A stretch of DNA of 64,000 nucleotides, taken from an uncultured Buttiauxella sp. (GTDB taxonomy: Bacteria > Pseudomonadota > Gammaproteobacteria > Enterobacterales > Enterobacteriaceae). Below the pieces are notes generated by a model. That model saw only the letters and a program-made list of their open reading frames with translations. It did no database searches and was not told where the DNA came from. The stretch's first letter is position 1. Each line of letters starts with the position of its first letter. Made by a program: the position numbers and the translations under genes. The stretch spans positions 62,001 to 126,000 of the forward strand of contig CAMLJN010000011.1 in NCBI GenBank assembly GCA_946480445.1. Direction: 5' to 3'. This document shows, one piece after another, positions 47,893 through 57,721 of this stretch.

Positions 47893-48726
47893 ATGCCGAC
47901 GACCTCTCAGGACAATTCCCCTTTTTACGCCGCAGACATTATCCGCTCACGTATAAACGGCCTGGTACCGCGCGTGGCCTTCATTCTTGGCTCGGGCCTG
48001 GGGGAGCTTGCACAAAAAATTGAGCAGCCCGTGGTCTTTCCCTATGAAGAACTGCCGGGCTTCCCGGTCAGTACGGTACATGGTCACGCGGGCGAATTAG
48101 TGGTTGGCACGCTAGCTGGCGTGCCGGTTGCCTGCATGAAAGGTCGCGGTCACTTCTATGAAGGGCGCGGGATGTCTGTCATGACCTGCGCCGTGCGCAC
48201 CTTTAAATTGCTGGGCTGCGAAATTCTCTTCTCGACTAACGCCGCAGGTTCTTTGCGCCCTGATGTTGGCCCGGGTAGCCTGGTGGCGCTGTGCGATCAC
48301 ATTAATACCATGCCCGGCACGCCGACGGTTGGCCTGAACGATGAACGCTTTGGCGAACGTTTCTTCTCGCTGGCTAACGCCTATGACGCAGATTATCGCG
48401 GTGTGCTTCAGCAGGTGGCGAAAGAGCAAGGCTTCCCGCTCAGCGAAGGCGTTTTTGTCTCTTATCCTGGCCCTAACTTTGAGACGGCGGCGGAAATCCG
48501 CATGATGCAAATCATCGGCGGGGATGTGGTGGGGATGCCCGTGGTACCGGAAGTCATCAGCGCGCGTCACTGCGGCCTGAAAGTAGTGGCCGTCTCGGCA
48601 ATCACTAACCTTGCGGAAGGGCTGGGCAGCGTGCAGCTTTCTCATGCGCAGACGCTGGCTGCGGCCCAGCTTTCACGGCAGAACTTTATCAACCTTATCT
48701 GCGGCTTCCTGGGCAAACTCGCCTGA
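47893..48726 (+). CDS. xapA: xanthosine phosphorylase (PNP II)
   Basis: This purine nucleoside phosphorylase cleaves xanthosine, inosine and guanosine with phosphate. The 277 residues equal E. coli XapA. The phosphate loop is LGSGLG, the base-binding region is FVSYPGPNFETAAEIRM, and SAITNLAEG is near the C-terminus. ATG at 47893 has CAGGAGC upstream. It begins the xapA-xapB-xapR cassette; xanthosine induction through XapR is known in E. coli. Confidence 0.95.
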   Translation: MPTTSQDNSPFYAADIIRSRINGLVPRVAFILGSGLGELAQKIEQPVVFPYEELPGFPVSTVHGHAGELVVGTLAGVPVACMKGRGHFYEGRGMSVMTCAVRTFKLLGCEILFSTNAAGSLRPDVGPGSLVALCDHINTMPGTPTVGLNDERFGERFFSLANAYDADYRGVLQQVAKEQGFPLSEGVFVSYPGPNFETAAEIRMMQIIGGDVVGMPVVPEVISARHCGLKVVAVSAITNLAEGLGSVQLSHAQTLAAAQLSRQNFINLICGFLGKLA

Positions 48727-48754
48727 GGGCAAAACAGCACACCGGGTAAAACAC

Positions 48755-50011
48755 ATGGCTATTAAACTACGCTTGAAGATCATGTTGTTTTTGCAGTATT
48801 TCATCTGGGGCGCCTGGCTGGTCACGCTGGGCTCTTATATGATTAACACCCTCGGGTTTCGCGGGGCCGACGTCGGTATGGTTTACAGTACCAAGGGGCT
48901 TGCGGCGCTGCTGATGCCAGGGCTTGTGGGCATCGTGGCGGATAAATGGCTGCCGGCCAACCGCGTTTATGCGCTCTGCCATTCGGTGTGCGCGGTAATG
49001 CTGTTCTGGGCGGCCAGCATTAATCAGCCGGGGCTGATGTTCTGGGTAATGCTTGGCAACGCGATGGCGTTTATGCCGACCATCGCCCTGTCGAATACCC
49101 TCTCCTATGCCAGCCTGGAAAGAGCAGGGCTGGATACGGTTAGCCATTTCCCGCCTGTGCGGGTTTTTGGCACCGTGGGATTTATTGCCGCCATGTGGAC
49201 CGTCAGCCTGCTGCGCGTGGAGTTGAGCAATGTGCAGCTGTACATTGCCGCAGGGGCTTCACTCATGCTTGCGCTCTACGCGCTAACGCTGCCGACAACG
49301 CCGGTTGCAAAAGAGCAGGCCTCCCGCAGCTGGGTGAGCCGCTTCGGGCTGGACGCGTTTGTGCTATTCAAAAATCCTCGCATGGCGGTGTTCTTCCTGT
49401 TCGCCATGCTGCTTGGTGCCGTGCTGCAAATCACCAACACGTTCGGCAATCCATTCCTGCACGATTTTGCCCGCCAGCCTGAGTTTGCCGACAGCTTCGT
49501 GGTGCGCTATCCGTCTATTCTGCTTTCGGTTTCGCAGATGTCGGAAGTGGCTTTTATCCTCACCATTCCTTTCTTCCTGCGTCGCTTTGGCATCAAACAG
49601 GTCATGCTGATGAGTATGATCGCGTGGGTGCTACGCTTTGCGCTTTTTGCCTGGGGCGATCCGTCTGCCTTTGGTTTTGTGCTGTTGCTGCTTTCTATGG
49701 TGGTGTACGGCTGCGCGTTCGACTTCTTTAATATTTCCGGCTCGGTGTTCGTTGAGCAGGAGGTTGAGTCACGTATCAGGGCCAGCGCGCAGGGGCTGTT
49801 TATGACGATGGTCAACGGAGTGGGCGCTTACGTTGGGGCTATTCTCAGCGGCTACGTGGTGGATTACTTCTCCGTGGATGGCGTAAAAGACTGGACAACC
49901 ATCTGGCTGGTGTTTGCCGCTTACGCGCTGGTGCTGGCGGTAATTTTTCACTTTAGCTTCCAGTACCGGCATACGTCTTCGCTTAAGTCTTCGGCACCGC
50001 TCGCACATTAG
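48755..50011 (+). CDS. xapB: xanthosine permease
   Basis: This nucleoside:H+ symporter (NHS family, MFS fold) imports xanthosine and other nucleosides. The 418 residues match E. coli XapB, with 12 hydrophobic segments and the family's early FLQYFIWGAWLVTLGSYM. ATG at 48755 (MAIKLRLKIM) is preferred; in-frame sequence upstream lies within xapA. Only 28 bases separate it from xapA. Confidence 0.94.
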   Translation: MAIKLRLKIMLFLQYFIWGAWLVTLGSYMINTLGFRGADVGMVYSTKGLAALLMPGLVGIVADKWLPANRVYALCHSVCAVMLFWAASINQPGLMFWVMLGNAMAFMPTIALSNTLSYASLERAGLDTVSHFPPVRVFGTVGFIAAMWTVSLLRVELSNVQLYIAAGASLMLALYALTLPTTPVAKEQASRSWVSRFGLDAFVLFKNPRMAVFFLFAMLLGAVLQITNTFGNPFLHDFARQPEFADSFVVRYPSILLSVSQMSEVAFILTIPFFLRRFGIKQVMLMSMIAWVLRFALFAWGDPSAFGFVLLLLSMVVYGCAFDFFNISGSVFVEQEVESRIRASAQGLFMTMVNGVGAYVGAILSGYVVDYFSVDGVKDWTTIWLVFAAYALVLAVIFHFSFQYRHTSSLKSSAPLAH

Positions 50012-50077
50012 CGCGCGGAACATTACAGACCGGCGCAGGGATGGTAGTTTATGGGGCTTCCACAAGGAAGGAGCCCC

Positions 50078-51001
50078 ATGAACACGACACAGCGAATCTA
50101 CCGTACCGACCTGAAACTCCTGCGTTATTTCCAGGCGGTTGCCGAAGAACTTCATTTTGGTAAAGCGGCCGCCCGGCTGAATATGTCTCAGCCGCCGCTG
50201 AGCTTCCACATCAAAGAGCTGGAGTCCCAGCTGGGCACCATGCTGTTTATTCGCCATTCCCGCAGCGTGGCGCTCACGCACGCGGGTGAAGTGCTTTTGC
50301 AGGAAACACAGCAGCTACTGGCCAATGCGAACATGGCTTTTGCACGGGTTGAGCAAATTGGGCGCGGCGAGGGCGGGCGTATTCATCTGGGGATAGTGGG
50401 GACGGCAATCTGGGGCGGGCTGCGTCTGGGTTTGCAGCGTTTTATTGCTGATTATCCGGCGATAGAAATTCAGTTTCGGGAAAAATCCCCCGGCGATCAG
50501 CTGGCGCTGCTGGAGCGCCATGACATTGATGCCGGTATCTGGCGTATGGAAACTACGCCCCCGGCCGGGTTAGCCAGCGAAAAGCTCCACGATGCCACCT
50601 TTATGGTGGCGCTGCCGGAGCAGCATCCGCTGGCAAAACAGACGTCTGTCGATATCGCTCAGCTGCGGCACGAAGCCTTTGTGACGATGACGGCTATCCA
50701 TTCTGACTGGACATTTTTGCAAAGAGTGTGTCGCGAGGCCGGTTTTTCGCCACGCGTGGTGCGCGAAGCCGTGGAGCCACAAACAGTGCTGGCGCTGGTG
50801 AGCATCGGTCTGGGGCTGACCATCATGGCCGACAGCTACGCACAAATGAGCTGGCCCGGCGTGGTTTTCCGCCCGCCGACCAGGGCAATCCCGGCCGATC
50901 TGTATGCCGTCTACGATCCTCAACAGCTAACCTCCACGACCCGGCAATTAATTGACGCGCTCAAAAAGTCCCCCGACACGCTGCCTGGCGCAGTGATATG
51001 A
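50078..51001 (+). CDS. xapR: LysR-type activator of xanthosine genes
   Basis: This LysR-family regulator has 307 residues. The helix-turn-helix (HFGKAAARLNMSQPPLSFHIKELE) and the effector domain follow E. coli XapR closely (GIWRM, EPQTVLALVSIGLGLTIMADSYAQM). It activates xapAB with xanthosine in E. coli. ATG at 50078 has AAGGAAGGAG upstream. In E. coli xapR is also downstream of xapB, so the whole cassette moved as a unit. Confidence 0.92.
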   Translation: MNTTQRIYRTDLKLLRYFQAVAEELHFGKAAARLNMSQPPLSFHIKELESQLGTMLFIRHSRSVALTHAGEVLLQETQQLLANANMAFARVEQIGRGEGGRIHLGIVGTAIWGGLRLGLQRFIADYPAIEIQFREKSPGDQLALLERHDIDAGIWRMETTPPAGLASEKLHDATFMVALPEQHPLAKQTSVDIAQLRHEAFVTMTAIHSDWTFLQRVCREAGFSPRVVREAVEPQTVLALVSIGLGLTIMADSYAQMSWPGVVFRPPTRAIPADLYAVYDPQQLTSTTRQLIDALKKSPDTLPGAVI

Positions 51002-51044
51002 TTAAGCGGCTGTTATTATCGGACTGTAAACGCTGAGGTGCAGG

Positions 51045-51947
51045 GTGAAAATCGCCATTTTGTCCCGGGATGGAACGCTTTATTCTTGTAAACGTCTGCG
51101 TGAGGCGGCGGTGCGCCGTGGACACACGGTTGAAATTATCGATCCGCTTTCGTGCTATATGAGTATCAACCCGGCGGCGTCGTCGGTGCATTATAAAGGG
51201 CGTCAGCTGCCGCATTACGATGCGGTTATCCCGCGTATTGGCTCGGCCATTACCTTTTATGGCACGGCCGTTCTGCGTCAGTTCGAAATGCTGGGAAGTT
51301 ACCCGCTTAATGAATCCGTAGCGATTACGCGTGCGCGAGACAAGCTCCGTTCGCTACAGCTGCTCGCCAGGCAGGGCATAGATCTCCCGGTGACCGGTTT
51401 TGCCCATTCGCCGGATGACACCAGCGACCTGATCGACATGGTTGGCGGCGCGCCGCTGGTGGTGAAGCTGGTCGAAGGGACTCAGGGGATAGGCGTGGTG
51501 CTGGCCGAAACCCGGCAGGCGGCGGAGAGCGTTATCGACGCTTTTCGCGGATTGAATGCGCACATTCTGGTTCAGGAATATATAAAAGAAGCGAAGGGCG
51601 CGGATATTCGTTGTCTGGTGGTTGGCAATAAAGTGGTGGCGGCCATTGAACGGCAGGCTAAACCCGGCGACTTTCGTTCCAATCTGCACCGCGGCGGGCG
51701 GGCAAATCAGGTGACGATCACCGAACGCGAGCGTGAGATTGCCTTGCAGGCGGCCGCCACTCTGAGTCTCGACGTAGCGGGGGTGGACATTCTGCGCGCC
51801 AGGCGCGGTCCGCTGGTGATGGAGGTTAACGCTTCCCCCGGCCTTGAAGGGATCGAAAAAACGAGCGGGGTCGATATCGCGACGCTGATGATCAAGTGGG
51901 TCGAGCGCCAGGCGCAGCCGGGATTTTGTCTGAAAACCGGTGGATGA
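51045..51947 (+). CDS. rimK: ribosomal protein S6--L-glutamate ligase
   Basis: This ATP-grasp ligase adds glutamate residues to the C-terminus of ribosomal protein bS6 and can make poly-alpha-glutamate. The 300 residues include the ATP-grasp [18 protein letters not shown] and the metal-binding [14 protein letters not shown]. The start is GTG at 51045 with GAGGTGCAGG before it. It is separated from nfsA by the xap cassette, so it may need its own promoter here. Confidence 0.96.
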   Translation: MKIAILSRDGTLYSCKRLREAAVRRGHTVEIIDPLSCYMSINPAASSVHYKGRQLPHYDAVIPRIGSAITFYGTAVLRQFEMLGSYPLNESVAITRARDKLRSLQLLARQGIDLPVTGFAHSPDDTSDLIDMVGGAPLVVKLVEGTQGIGVVLAETRQAAESVIDAFRGLNAHILVQEYIKEAKGADIRCLVVGNKVVAAIERQAKPGDFRSNLHRGGRANQVTITEREREIALQAAATLSLDVAGVDILRARRGPLVMEVNASPGLEGIEKTSGVDIATLMIKWVERQAQPGFCLKTGG

Positions 51948-52059
51948 GGGCGGACAGCACGTACATTACCGTTGCTTTAGGCGCATAAACTAGTATGAGG
52001 CGTCATTTTTGCGTAAGCTATGGCGCGACTTTCACCATCTTTAAGAGGCATCTGCATTT

Positions 52060-52539
52060 ATGGATTCACTCGTTGTCCCTACTCTGGACATTTTACGCCG
52101 CTGGTTGGATGAAATCGGTGTGACTATTTTCGAGTGCGATACCTGCCAGGCGCTGCATTTGCCGCATATGCAGAATTTCGATGGTGTTTATGATGCCAAA
52201 ATCGATCTGGTTGATAATATCGTGCTGTTTTCTGCGCTGGCTGAGGTAAAACCCTCCGCACTGCTGCCGCTGGCCTCGGATCTCTCCTCCATCAACGCAA
52301 GTTCGCTTACCGTGAAGGCTTTCCTTGACGTGCAGGACGATAATCTGCCGAAGCTGGTTGTCTGCCAGTCGTTGCAGGCCGCGGTGGGTATTACGCGCGA
52401 TCAGTTTGCCGCCTTTGTTAAACAGAGCGAAGAGCAGATCTCGATGGTTATTCTTGAAGCCTGTGCTAACCAGCTGCTCTTTGTTTCTGAAGAAGAAGCC
52501 CCTGTCGACACCGCTGTGCAAACCCACTTCCTGCACTAA
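52060..52539 (+). CDS. ybjN: YbjN family protein
   Basis: This 159-residue acidic cytoplasmic protein belongs to the YbjN family (type III chaperone-like fold in structural studies). In E. coli it affects motility, biofilm and stress responses, with no biochemical function known. It keeps the conserved FLDVQDDNLPKLVVCQSL core. ATG at 52060. It follows rimK after 112 bases. Confidence 0.92.
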   Translation: MDSLVVPTLDILRRWLDEIGVTIFECDTCQALHLPHMQNFDGVYDAKIDLVDNIVLFSALAEVKPSALLPLASDLSSINASSLTVKAFLDVQDDNLPKLVVCQSLQAAVGITRDQFAAFVKQSEEQISMVILEACANQLLFVSEEEAPVDTAVQTHFLH

Positions 52540-52919
52540 GTCCCGCGATTTCAGGCGCAGTGGCGACCAGGTCCGCTGCGTTCTGTGAATTTTTATTCTG
52601 CATCAACGCCTCCCACCCAGCATGATTCTCTGCCTTATCCGCCGCGTGGCGGCATCTCATCGACCTTCTATCCTTAAAAAATTGATAAACGGCGTTTTTT
52701 TTCCTGTGCTCTGTTCGCAAACCCTGGCTACAGTTATGCTTGCGGGGCGGCTAAAAGCGTGCAACGTCTGCAGAAAATGGCCCTTCTTTATTTCCTGCGA
52801 CATGAATAGAGATGCATGATTCTTGCATGGCTCGACGGTGAGACTTCACGCGTAAAGTTGTATTGAGTAATTTAAGCTCGCGACGGCGGGGTTTACCCTT
52901 TATTCAGAAGGAATAAGAT
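52540..52919. other. ybjN-potF intergenic region
   Basis: This 380-base region would hold the pot operon promoter. Only short overlapping frames without Shine-Dalgarno sequences or families are present. No RNA gene was recognised. Confidence 0.5.
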
Positions 52920-54029
52920 ATGTTTGCCCAAAAAAAATGGTTGTCGGCTCTGGTTGCGGGGGCGCTGATGGCGGTGTCGGCCACCTCGCTTGCGGCTGAA
53001 CAAAAGACGCTGCACGTCTATAACTGGTCGGATTATATTGCCCCGGATACGCTGGCAAACTTCAGCAAAGAAACCGGCATTAAAGTGGTGTACGACGTGT
53101 TCGACTCCAACGAAGTGCTGGAAGGCAAGCTGATGGCTGGCAGTACCGGCTACGATCTCGTGGTGCCTTCTTCCCAGTTTCTTGAACGTCAGGCTCAGGC
53201 GGGCATTTTCCAGCCCCTTGATAAAAGTAAGCTGCCGAATTACAAAAATCTCGATCCGGAAATGCTCAAACTCGTGGCGCAAAACGATCACGATAATAAA
53301 TACGGCATTCCTTATATGATGGTGACGACCGGTATCGGCTATAACGTGGAGAAGGTGAAAGCCGCGCTAGGTAAAGATGCGCCGGTGAACAGTTGGGATC
53401 TGATCTTTAAGCCGGAAAACCTTGAAAAACTCAAAGGCTGCGGCGTCTCGTTCCTGGATGCGCCAAGCGAGATTTACGCCAGCGTGTTGCATTATCTGGG
53501 CAAAGATCCTAACAGCGCCAACCCACAGGATTACACCGGGGCAGCAAACGATCTGCTGCTGAAGCTGCGTCCTTCCATACGCTATTTCCACTCCTCGCAG
53601 TACATCAACGATCTGGCCAACGGCGATATTTGCGTGGCGATTGGCTGGTCGGGAGATATTCTGCAGGCCGCTAACCGGGCTAAAGACGCGAAGAATGGCG
53701 TGAATATTGCTTACAGTATTCCTAAGGAAGGGGCGATGGTGTACTTCGATATGTTCGCCATGCCGACAGATGCGAAAAATAAAGACGAAGCGTATCAGTT
53801 CCTTAATTACCTGATGAAGCCTGACGTGGTGGCAAATATCAGTAACCACGTCTATTACGCTAACGCTAACAAAGAGGCGACGCCGTTGCTGAGTGCGGAA
53901 GTGCGCGATAACCCGGGGATTTATCCGCCGGCAGATGTGCGTGCGAAGCTCTTCACACAAAAAGTGTTGTCACCCAAAGTTGACCGTGTGATCACTCGCG
54001 CATGGACTAAAGTTAAAACTGGGAAATAA
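52920..54029 (+). CDS. potF: putrescine-binding periplasmic protein
   Basis: This is the receptor of the PotFGHI putrescine importer. The 369 residues include a signal peptide of about 26 (AVSATSLAA). The mature protein begins EQKTLHVYNWSDYIAPDTL, and the ligand pocket segment is NGDICVAIGWSGD. It differs from E. coli at some pocket-region residues (VVPSSQF; YMMVTTG instead of YMWATTG), so affinity may differ. ATG at 52920 follows AGAAGGAAT. Confidence 0.95.
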   Translation: MFAQKKWLSALVAGALMAVSATSLAAEQKTLHVYNWSDYIAPDTLANFSKETGIKVVYDVFDSNEVLEGKLMAGSTGYDLVVPSSQFLERQAQAGIFQPLDKSKLPNYKNLDPEMLKLVAQNDHDNKYGIPYMMVTTGIGYNVEKVKAALGKDAPVNSWDLIFKPENLEKLKGCGVSFLDAPSEIYASVLHYLGKDPNSANPQDYTGAANDLLLKLRPSIRYFHSSQYINDLANGDICVAIGWSGDILQAANRAKDAKNGVNIAYSIPKEGAMVYFDMFAMPTDAKNKDEAYQFLNYLMKPDVVANISNHVYYANANKEATPLLSAEVRDNPGIYPPADVRAKLFTQKVLSPKVDRVITRAWTKVKTGK

Positions 54030-54063
54030 GTAAACCTGTTAGCCACTTAACAAGGTTTACAAC

Positions 54064-54126
54064 GGGGCGCTGCACCCCAATGGTGCAGTTGCCCCAACAC
54101 GGACGCAGGCTCCTCTGGCCTGCGTC
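54064..54126 (+). terminator. tandem hairpins between potF and potG
   Basis: GGGGC..TGCACC/GGTGCA..GCCCC (54064-54095) is followed by the perfect GACGCAGGC/GCCTGCGTC stem (54102-54126). With no T tract they more likely protect the potF message end or attenuate read-through than fully terminate. Confidence 0.55.
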
Positions 54127-54186
54127 GCGTTATTTGTGCGGCAACCGGGCCGTACACGTCTAAGTTTTTGCCGGAGAGCAACATAA

Positions 54187-55320
54187 TTGAGCGACGCAAT
54201 CCTCCGTCCGCAAGCGAAAGCGCGTAAGGCGCTGACCCCGCTGCTGGAAATCCGCAATCTGACCAAATCCTTCGACGGACAACACGCCGTGGATGATGTC
54301 AGCCTCACCATCTATAAAGGCGAAATATTTGCGCTGCTTGGCCCCTCCGGCTGCGGCAAATCTACGCTGCTGCGCATGCTGGCCGGTTTTGAAGCGCCGA
54401 GCGCCGGGCAGATCGTGCTCGACGGCGTGGACTTATCTCATGTGCCGCCGTACCAGCGTCCGATTAACATGATGTTCCAGTCCTATGCTCTGTTTCCGCA
54501 TATGACGGTGGAGCAGAACATCGCTTTTGGCCTGAAGCAGGATAAGCTGCCGAAAGCAGAGATTACCCAGCGCGTGCAGGAAATGCTGACGCTGGTGCAC
54601 ATGCAGGAGTTTGCCAAACGCAAGCCGCATCAGCTTTCCGGCGGCCAGCGTCAACGTGTCGCCCTGGCGCGTAGTCTTGCGAAACGGCCGAAGCTTTTAC
54701 TGCTCGATGAACCCATGGGAGCGCTGGATAAAAAACTGCGCGACCGTATGCAGCTTGAAGTGGTGGATATACTTGAGCGCGTGGGCGTGACCTGCGTGAT
54801 GGTTACCCACGACCAGGAAGAAGCGATGACCATGGCCGGGCGTATCGCCATTATGAACCGCGGCAAATTCGTGCAAATTGGCGAGCCTGAGGAGATTTAC
54901 GAGCACCCAACCACCCGCTACAGCGCAGAATTTATTGGCTCCGTGAACGTTTTTGAAGGGCTGCTGAAAGCGCGTGAGGAAGACGGCCTGATTATCGACA
55001 GCCCCGGGCTTGTGCATCCGTTAAAGGTCGATCCTGATGCTTCCGTCGTGGACAACGTGCCGGTTTACGTCGCGCTACGTCCGGAGAAGGTCATGCTTTG
55101 CGATGCCCCGCCAGCCGATGGGTTTAACTTTGCCGTAGGCGAGGTGGTACACATTGCGTATCTGGGCGATCTCTCTATTTATCATGTGCGCCTCAAAAGC
55201 GGGCAGATGATCAGTGCGCAGATGCAAAACGACCAGCGATTCCGCAAAGGTGCTCCGACATGGGGCGACGAAGTGAACCTTTGCTGGGATGCGGACAGCT
55301 GTGTGGTTCTGACGGTTTAA
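54187..55320 (+). CDS. potG: putrescine ABC transporter ATPase
   Basis: This is the ATPase of PotFGHI, with 377 residues. The Walker A is GPSGCGKST, the signature LSGGQRQR and the Walker B LLLLDEP; a C-terminal TOBE domain (from about residue 290) is typical of this transporter class. The start is TTG at 54187 with GGAGAGC upstream, giving the SDAILRPQAKARKALTP N-terminus like E. coli PotG. It precedes potH by nine bases. Confidence 0.95.
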   Translation: MSDAILRPQAKARKALTPLLEIRNLTKSFDGQHAVDDVSLTIYKGEIFALLGPSGCGKSTLLRMLAGFEAPSAGQIVLDGVDLSHVPPYQRPINMMFQSYALFPHMTVEQNIAFGLKQDKLPKAEITQRVQEMLTLVHMQEFAKRKPHQLSGGQRQRVALARSLAKRPKLLLLDEPMGALDKKLRDRMQLEVVDILERVGVTCVMVTHDQEEAMTMAGRIAIMNRGKFVQIGEPEEIYEHPTTRYSAEFIGSVNVFEGLLKAREEDGLIIDSPGLVHPLKVDPDASVVDNVPVYVALRPEKVMLCDAPPADGFNFAVGEVVHIAYLGDLSIYHVRLKSGQMISAQMQNDQRFRKGAPTWGDEVNLCWDADSCVVLTV

Positions 55321-55329
55321 GGAGGGCGT

Positions 55330-56283
55330 ATGAGCCTGTTAACTGAACGCCCGGTCGTCTCGCCAGCCGGAGGCTTTAAACCCTGGCTTGCGCGCATGCA
55401 GATGGCGCATGGCCGTAAGCTGGTTATCGCGCTGCCGTACCTGTGGCTGATCCTGCTGTTTATGCTGCCGTTCCTGATTGTCTTTAAAATCAGCTTTGCG
55501 GAAATGGCGCGCGCGATCCCACCCTATACGGATCTGATGACCTGGGCTGACGATCAGCTGTCGGTCGCGTTGAATTTTGCCAACTATTTTCAGCTGACCG
55601 ACGATCCTCTTTACGCGGAGGCCTATCTCCAGTCGTTGCAGGTCGCCGCCGTCTCTACGCTGTGCTGCCTGGCGATGGGCTATCCGCTCGCGTGGGCCGT
55701 TGCCCACAGTAAGCCCTCAACGCGGAATATTCTGCTATTGCTGGTCATCCTGCCGTCATGGACGTCGTTCCTGATCCGCGTTTATGCCTGGATGGGGATC
55801 CTCAAGAATAACGGCGTGCTGAACAACGTGCTGATCTGGCTCGGCGTCATCGATCAGCCCCTGACCATTCTGCACACCAATCTTGCGGTGTATATCGGGA
55901 TTGTTTACGCCTATCTGCCGTTTATGGTACTGCCGATTTATACCGCTTTGACGCGTATCGACTATTCCCTAGTGGAAGCTTCCCTGGACCTGGGGGCTCG
56001 CCCGCTGAAGACCTTTTTCAGCGTGATTGTGCCGCTGACCAAAGGCGGGATTATCGCAGGCTCGATGCTGGTCTTTATTCCGGCCGTAGGCGAGTTTGTT
56101 ATCCCCGAACTGCTCGGCGGGCCGGACAGCATTATGATTGGCCGCGTGCTGTGGCAGGAGTTCTTTAATAACCGTGACTGGCCGGTGGCTTCAAGCGTCG
56201 CCATTATCATGCTGTTGCTGCTGATTGTGCCGATTCTGTGGTTCCACAAATACCAGAATAAAACGGCGGGGGACCACGCATGA
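55330..56283 (+). CDS. potH: putrescine ABC transporter permease PotH
   Basis: This inner-membrane permease has 317 residues, about six to seven helices, and the coupling loop EASLDLGARPLKTFFSVIVPLT. A strong Shine-Dalgarno (AAGGAGGG) precedes ATG 55330. Its end overlaps potI by four bases (ATGA). Confidence 0.96.
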   Translation: MSLLTERPVVSPAGGFKPWLARMQMAHGRKLVIALPYLWLILLFMLPFLIVFKISFAEMARAIPPYTDLMTWADDQLSVALNFANYFQLTDDPLYAEAYLQSLQVAAVSTLCCLAMGYPLAWAVAHSKPSTRNILLLLVILPSWTSFLIRVYAWMGILKNNGVLNNVLIWLGVIDQPLTILHTNLAVYIGIVYAYLPFMVLPIYTALTRIDYSLVEASLDLGARPLKTFFSVIVPLTKGGIIAGSMLVFIPAVGEFVIPELLGGPDSIMIGRVLWQEFFNNRDWPVASSVAIIMLLLLIVPILWFHKYQNKTAGDHA

Positions 56284-57125
56284 ACAATCTACCGGTAGTA
56301 CGTTCCCCGTGGCGAATTGCCATCCTGGTTATCGGCTTTACCTTCCTGTATGCGCCGATGCTGATGCTGGTGATTTATTCCTTCAACAGCTCAAAACTGG
56401 TGACGGTCTGGGCGGGGTGGTCCACACGCTGGTATGTGGAGTTGTTCCGCGACTCCGCCATGATGAGCGCGGTAGGGCTGAGCCTGACGATTGCGGCGGC
56501 GGCGGCCACTATGGCGGTTATTCTCGGCACGATTGCGGCGGTAGTGATGGTGCGGTTCGGGACTTTCCGGGGATCGACGGGCTTTGCTTTTATGCTCACC
56601 GCGCCGCTGGTTATGCCGGATGTGATCACCGGGCTTTCGCTGCTGCTGCTGTTTGTGGCCCTCGGCCATGCCATTGGCTGGCCGAGCGATCGTGGCATGC
56701 TCACCATCTGGCTTGCCCATGTGACATTCTGTACCGCCTATGTTTCAGTGGTCATCAGTTCGCGCCTGCGGGAGCTGGATCGCTCCATTGAAGAGGCTGC
56801 GATGGATTTAGGTGCCACGCCGCTGAAAGTCTTTTTCGTGATCACCGTACCGATGATTGCTCCGGCGATCGTCTCCGGCTGGCTGCTGGCTTTCACCCTC
56901 TCCCTGGACGATCTGGTGATTGCCAGTTTCGTGTCCGGTCCAGGTGCGACAACCCTGCCGATGCTGGTCTTTTCCAGCGTGCGCATGGGGGTCAATCCGG
57001 AAATTAACGCCCTGGCGTCTATCATCCTTGGCGTGGTAGGGATTATTGGCCTGATCGCATGGTGGATTATGGCGCGAGCAGAAAAGCAGCGCTTGCGCGA
57101 TATCCAGCGTGCAAGGCGTGGCTGA
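56280..57125 (+). CDS. potI: putrescine ABC transporter permease PotI
   Basis: This is the second permease of PotFGHI, with 281 residues and six helices. The coupling loop is EEAAMDLGATPLKVFFVITVP. It pairs with PotH and is translationally coupled to it by a four-base overlap. It is the last gene of the operon. Confidence 0.96.
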   Translation: MNNLPVVRSPWRIAILVIGFTFLYAPMLMLVIYSFNSSKLVTVWAGWSTRWYVELFRDSAMMSAVGLSLTIAAAAATMAVILGTIAAVVMVRFGTFRGSTGFAFMLTAPLVMPDVITGLSLLLLFVALGHAIGWPSDRGMLTIWLAHVTFCTAYVSVVISSRLRELDRSIEEAAMDLGATPLKVFFVITVPMIAPAIVSGWLLAFTLSLDDLVIASFVSGPGATTLPMLVFSSVRMGVNPEINALASIILGVVGIIGLIAWWIMARAEKQRLRDIQRARRG

Positions 57126-57157
57126 AACGCTAAAAATCTGCAATTATTATTACCTCC

Positions 57158-57180
57158 AGTGCCGCGTCCGACGCGGCACT
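57158..57180 (+). terminator. hairpin between potI and ybjO
   Basis: AGTGCCGCGT and ACGCGGCACT form a perfect 10-base-pair stem with loop CCG, ending eight bases before the ybjO ATG. It may also limit ybjO translation. No T tract. Confidence 0.5.
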
Positions 57181-57187
57181 GTGCCGT

Positions 57188-57676
57188 ATGGAACGCGAGG
57201 TAGAGCAAATTTTCAGGAAACGACGCAGTCATCAAGCTAAATTAAACGTCCCTACGCTTGTCGCAGTGGCGGCTATCGCTATCCTGACCACAAGGTGTCT
57301 GGATCTGTTGATGCTGCTTAATCTGCTGGGCGTGCGGGGAATAGTGGATTTTGTGCACCGCAGCGTGCAAACCTGGAACCTGACGTTTATCTTTCTGGGC
57401 AGCCTGATCATGCTGTGCGTCGAACTGCGCTGCGCGTTTGTGATCCTGAAAGGGCAGACGTGGGGGCGCTGGGTTTATCTCGCCACGCAGGTCATCGCCG
57501 TTAGCTATCTTTGGGCGGCCTCTCTGGGATGGGGCTATCCTGAGCTGTTCAGCATTCCTGGCGAGTCAAAGCGCGAAATCTTCCATTCGCTGATGATGCA
57601 GAAGCTGCCGGATATGCTGGTGCTATTTTTGCTGTTTGTCCCCTCGCGCAGCAGGCTTTTTTTTAAACTTCAGTAA
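57188..57676 (+). CDS. ybjO: DUF2593 inner membrane protein YbjO
   Basis: This 162-residue protein has four hydrophobic segments (for example NLTFIFLGSLIMLCVE and LVLFLLFVPS) and a charged N-terminus. By place (after potI, before rlmC) and size it is E. coli YbjO. Function is unknown. The ATG has only a poor Shine-Dalgarno and sits directly behind a stem-loop. Confidence 0.85.
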   Translation: MEREVEQIFRKRRSHQAKLNVPTLVAVAAIAILTTRCLDLLMLLNLLGVRGIVDFVHRSVQTWNLTFIFLGSLIMLCVELRCAFVILKGQTWGRWVYLATQVIAVSYLWAASLGWGYPELFSIPGESKREIFHSLMMQKLPDMLVLFLLFVPSRSRLFFKLQ

Positions 57677-57721
57677 GCGCGCAGTGTTACACTCTGTGCC
57701 CCCAGGTTTTAGGATTTTATT

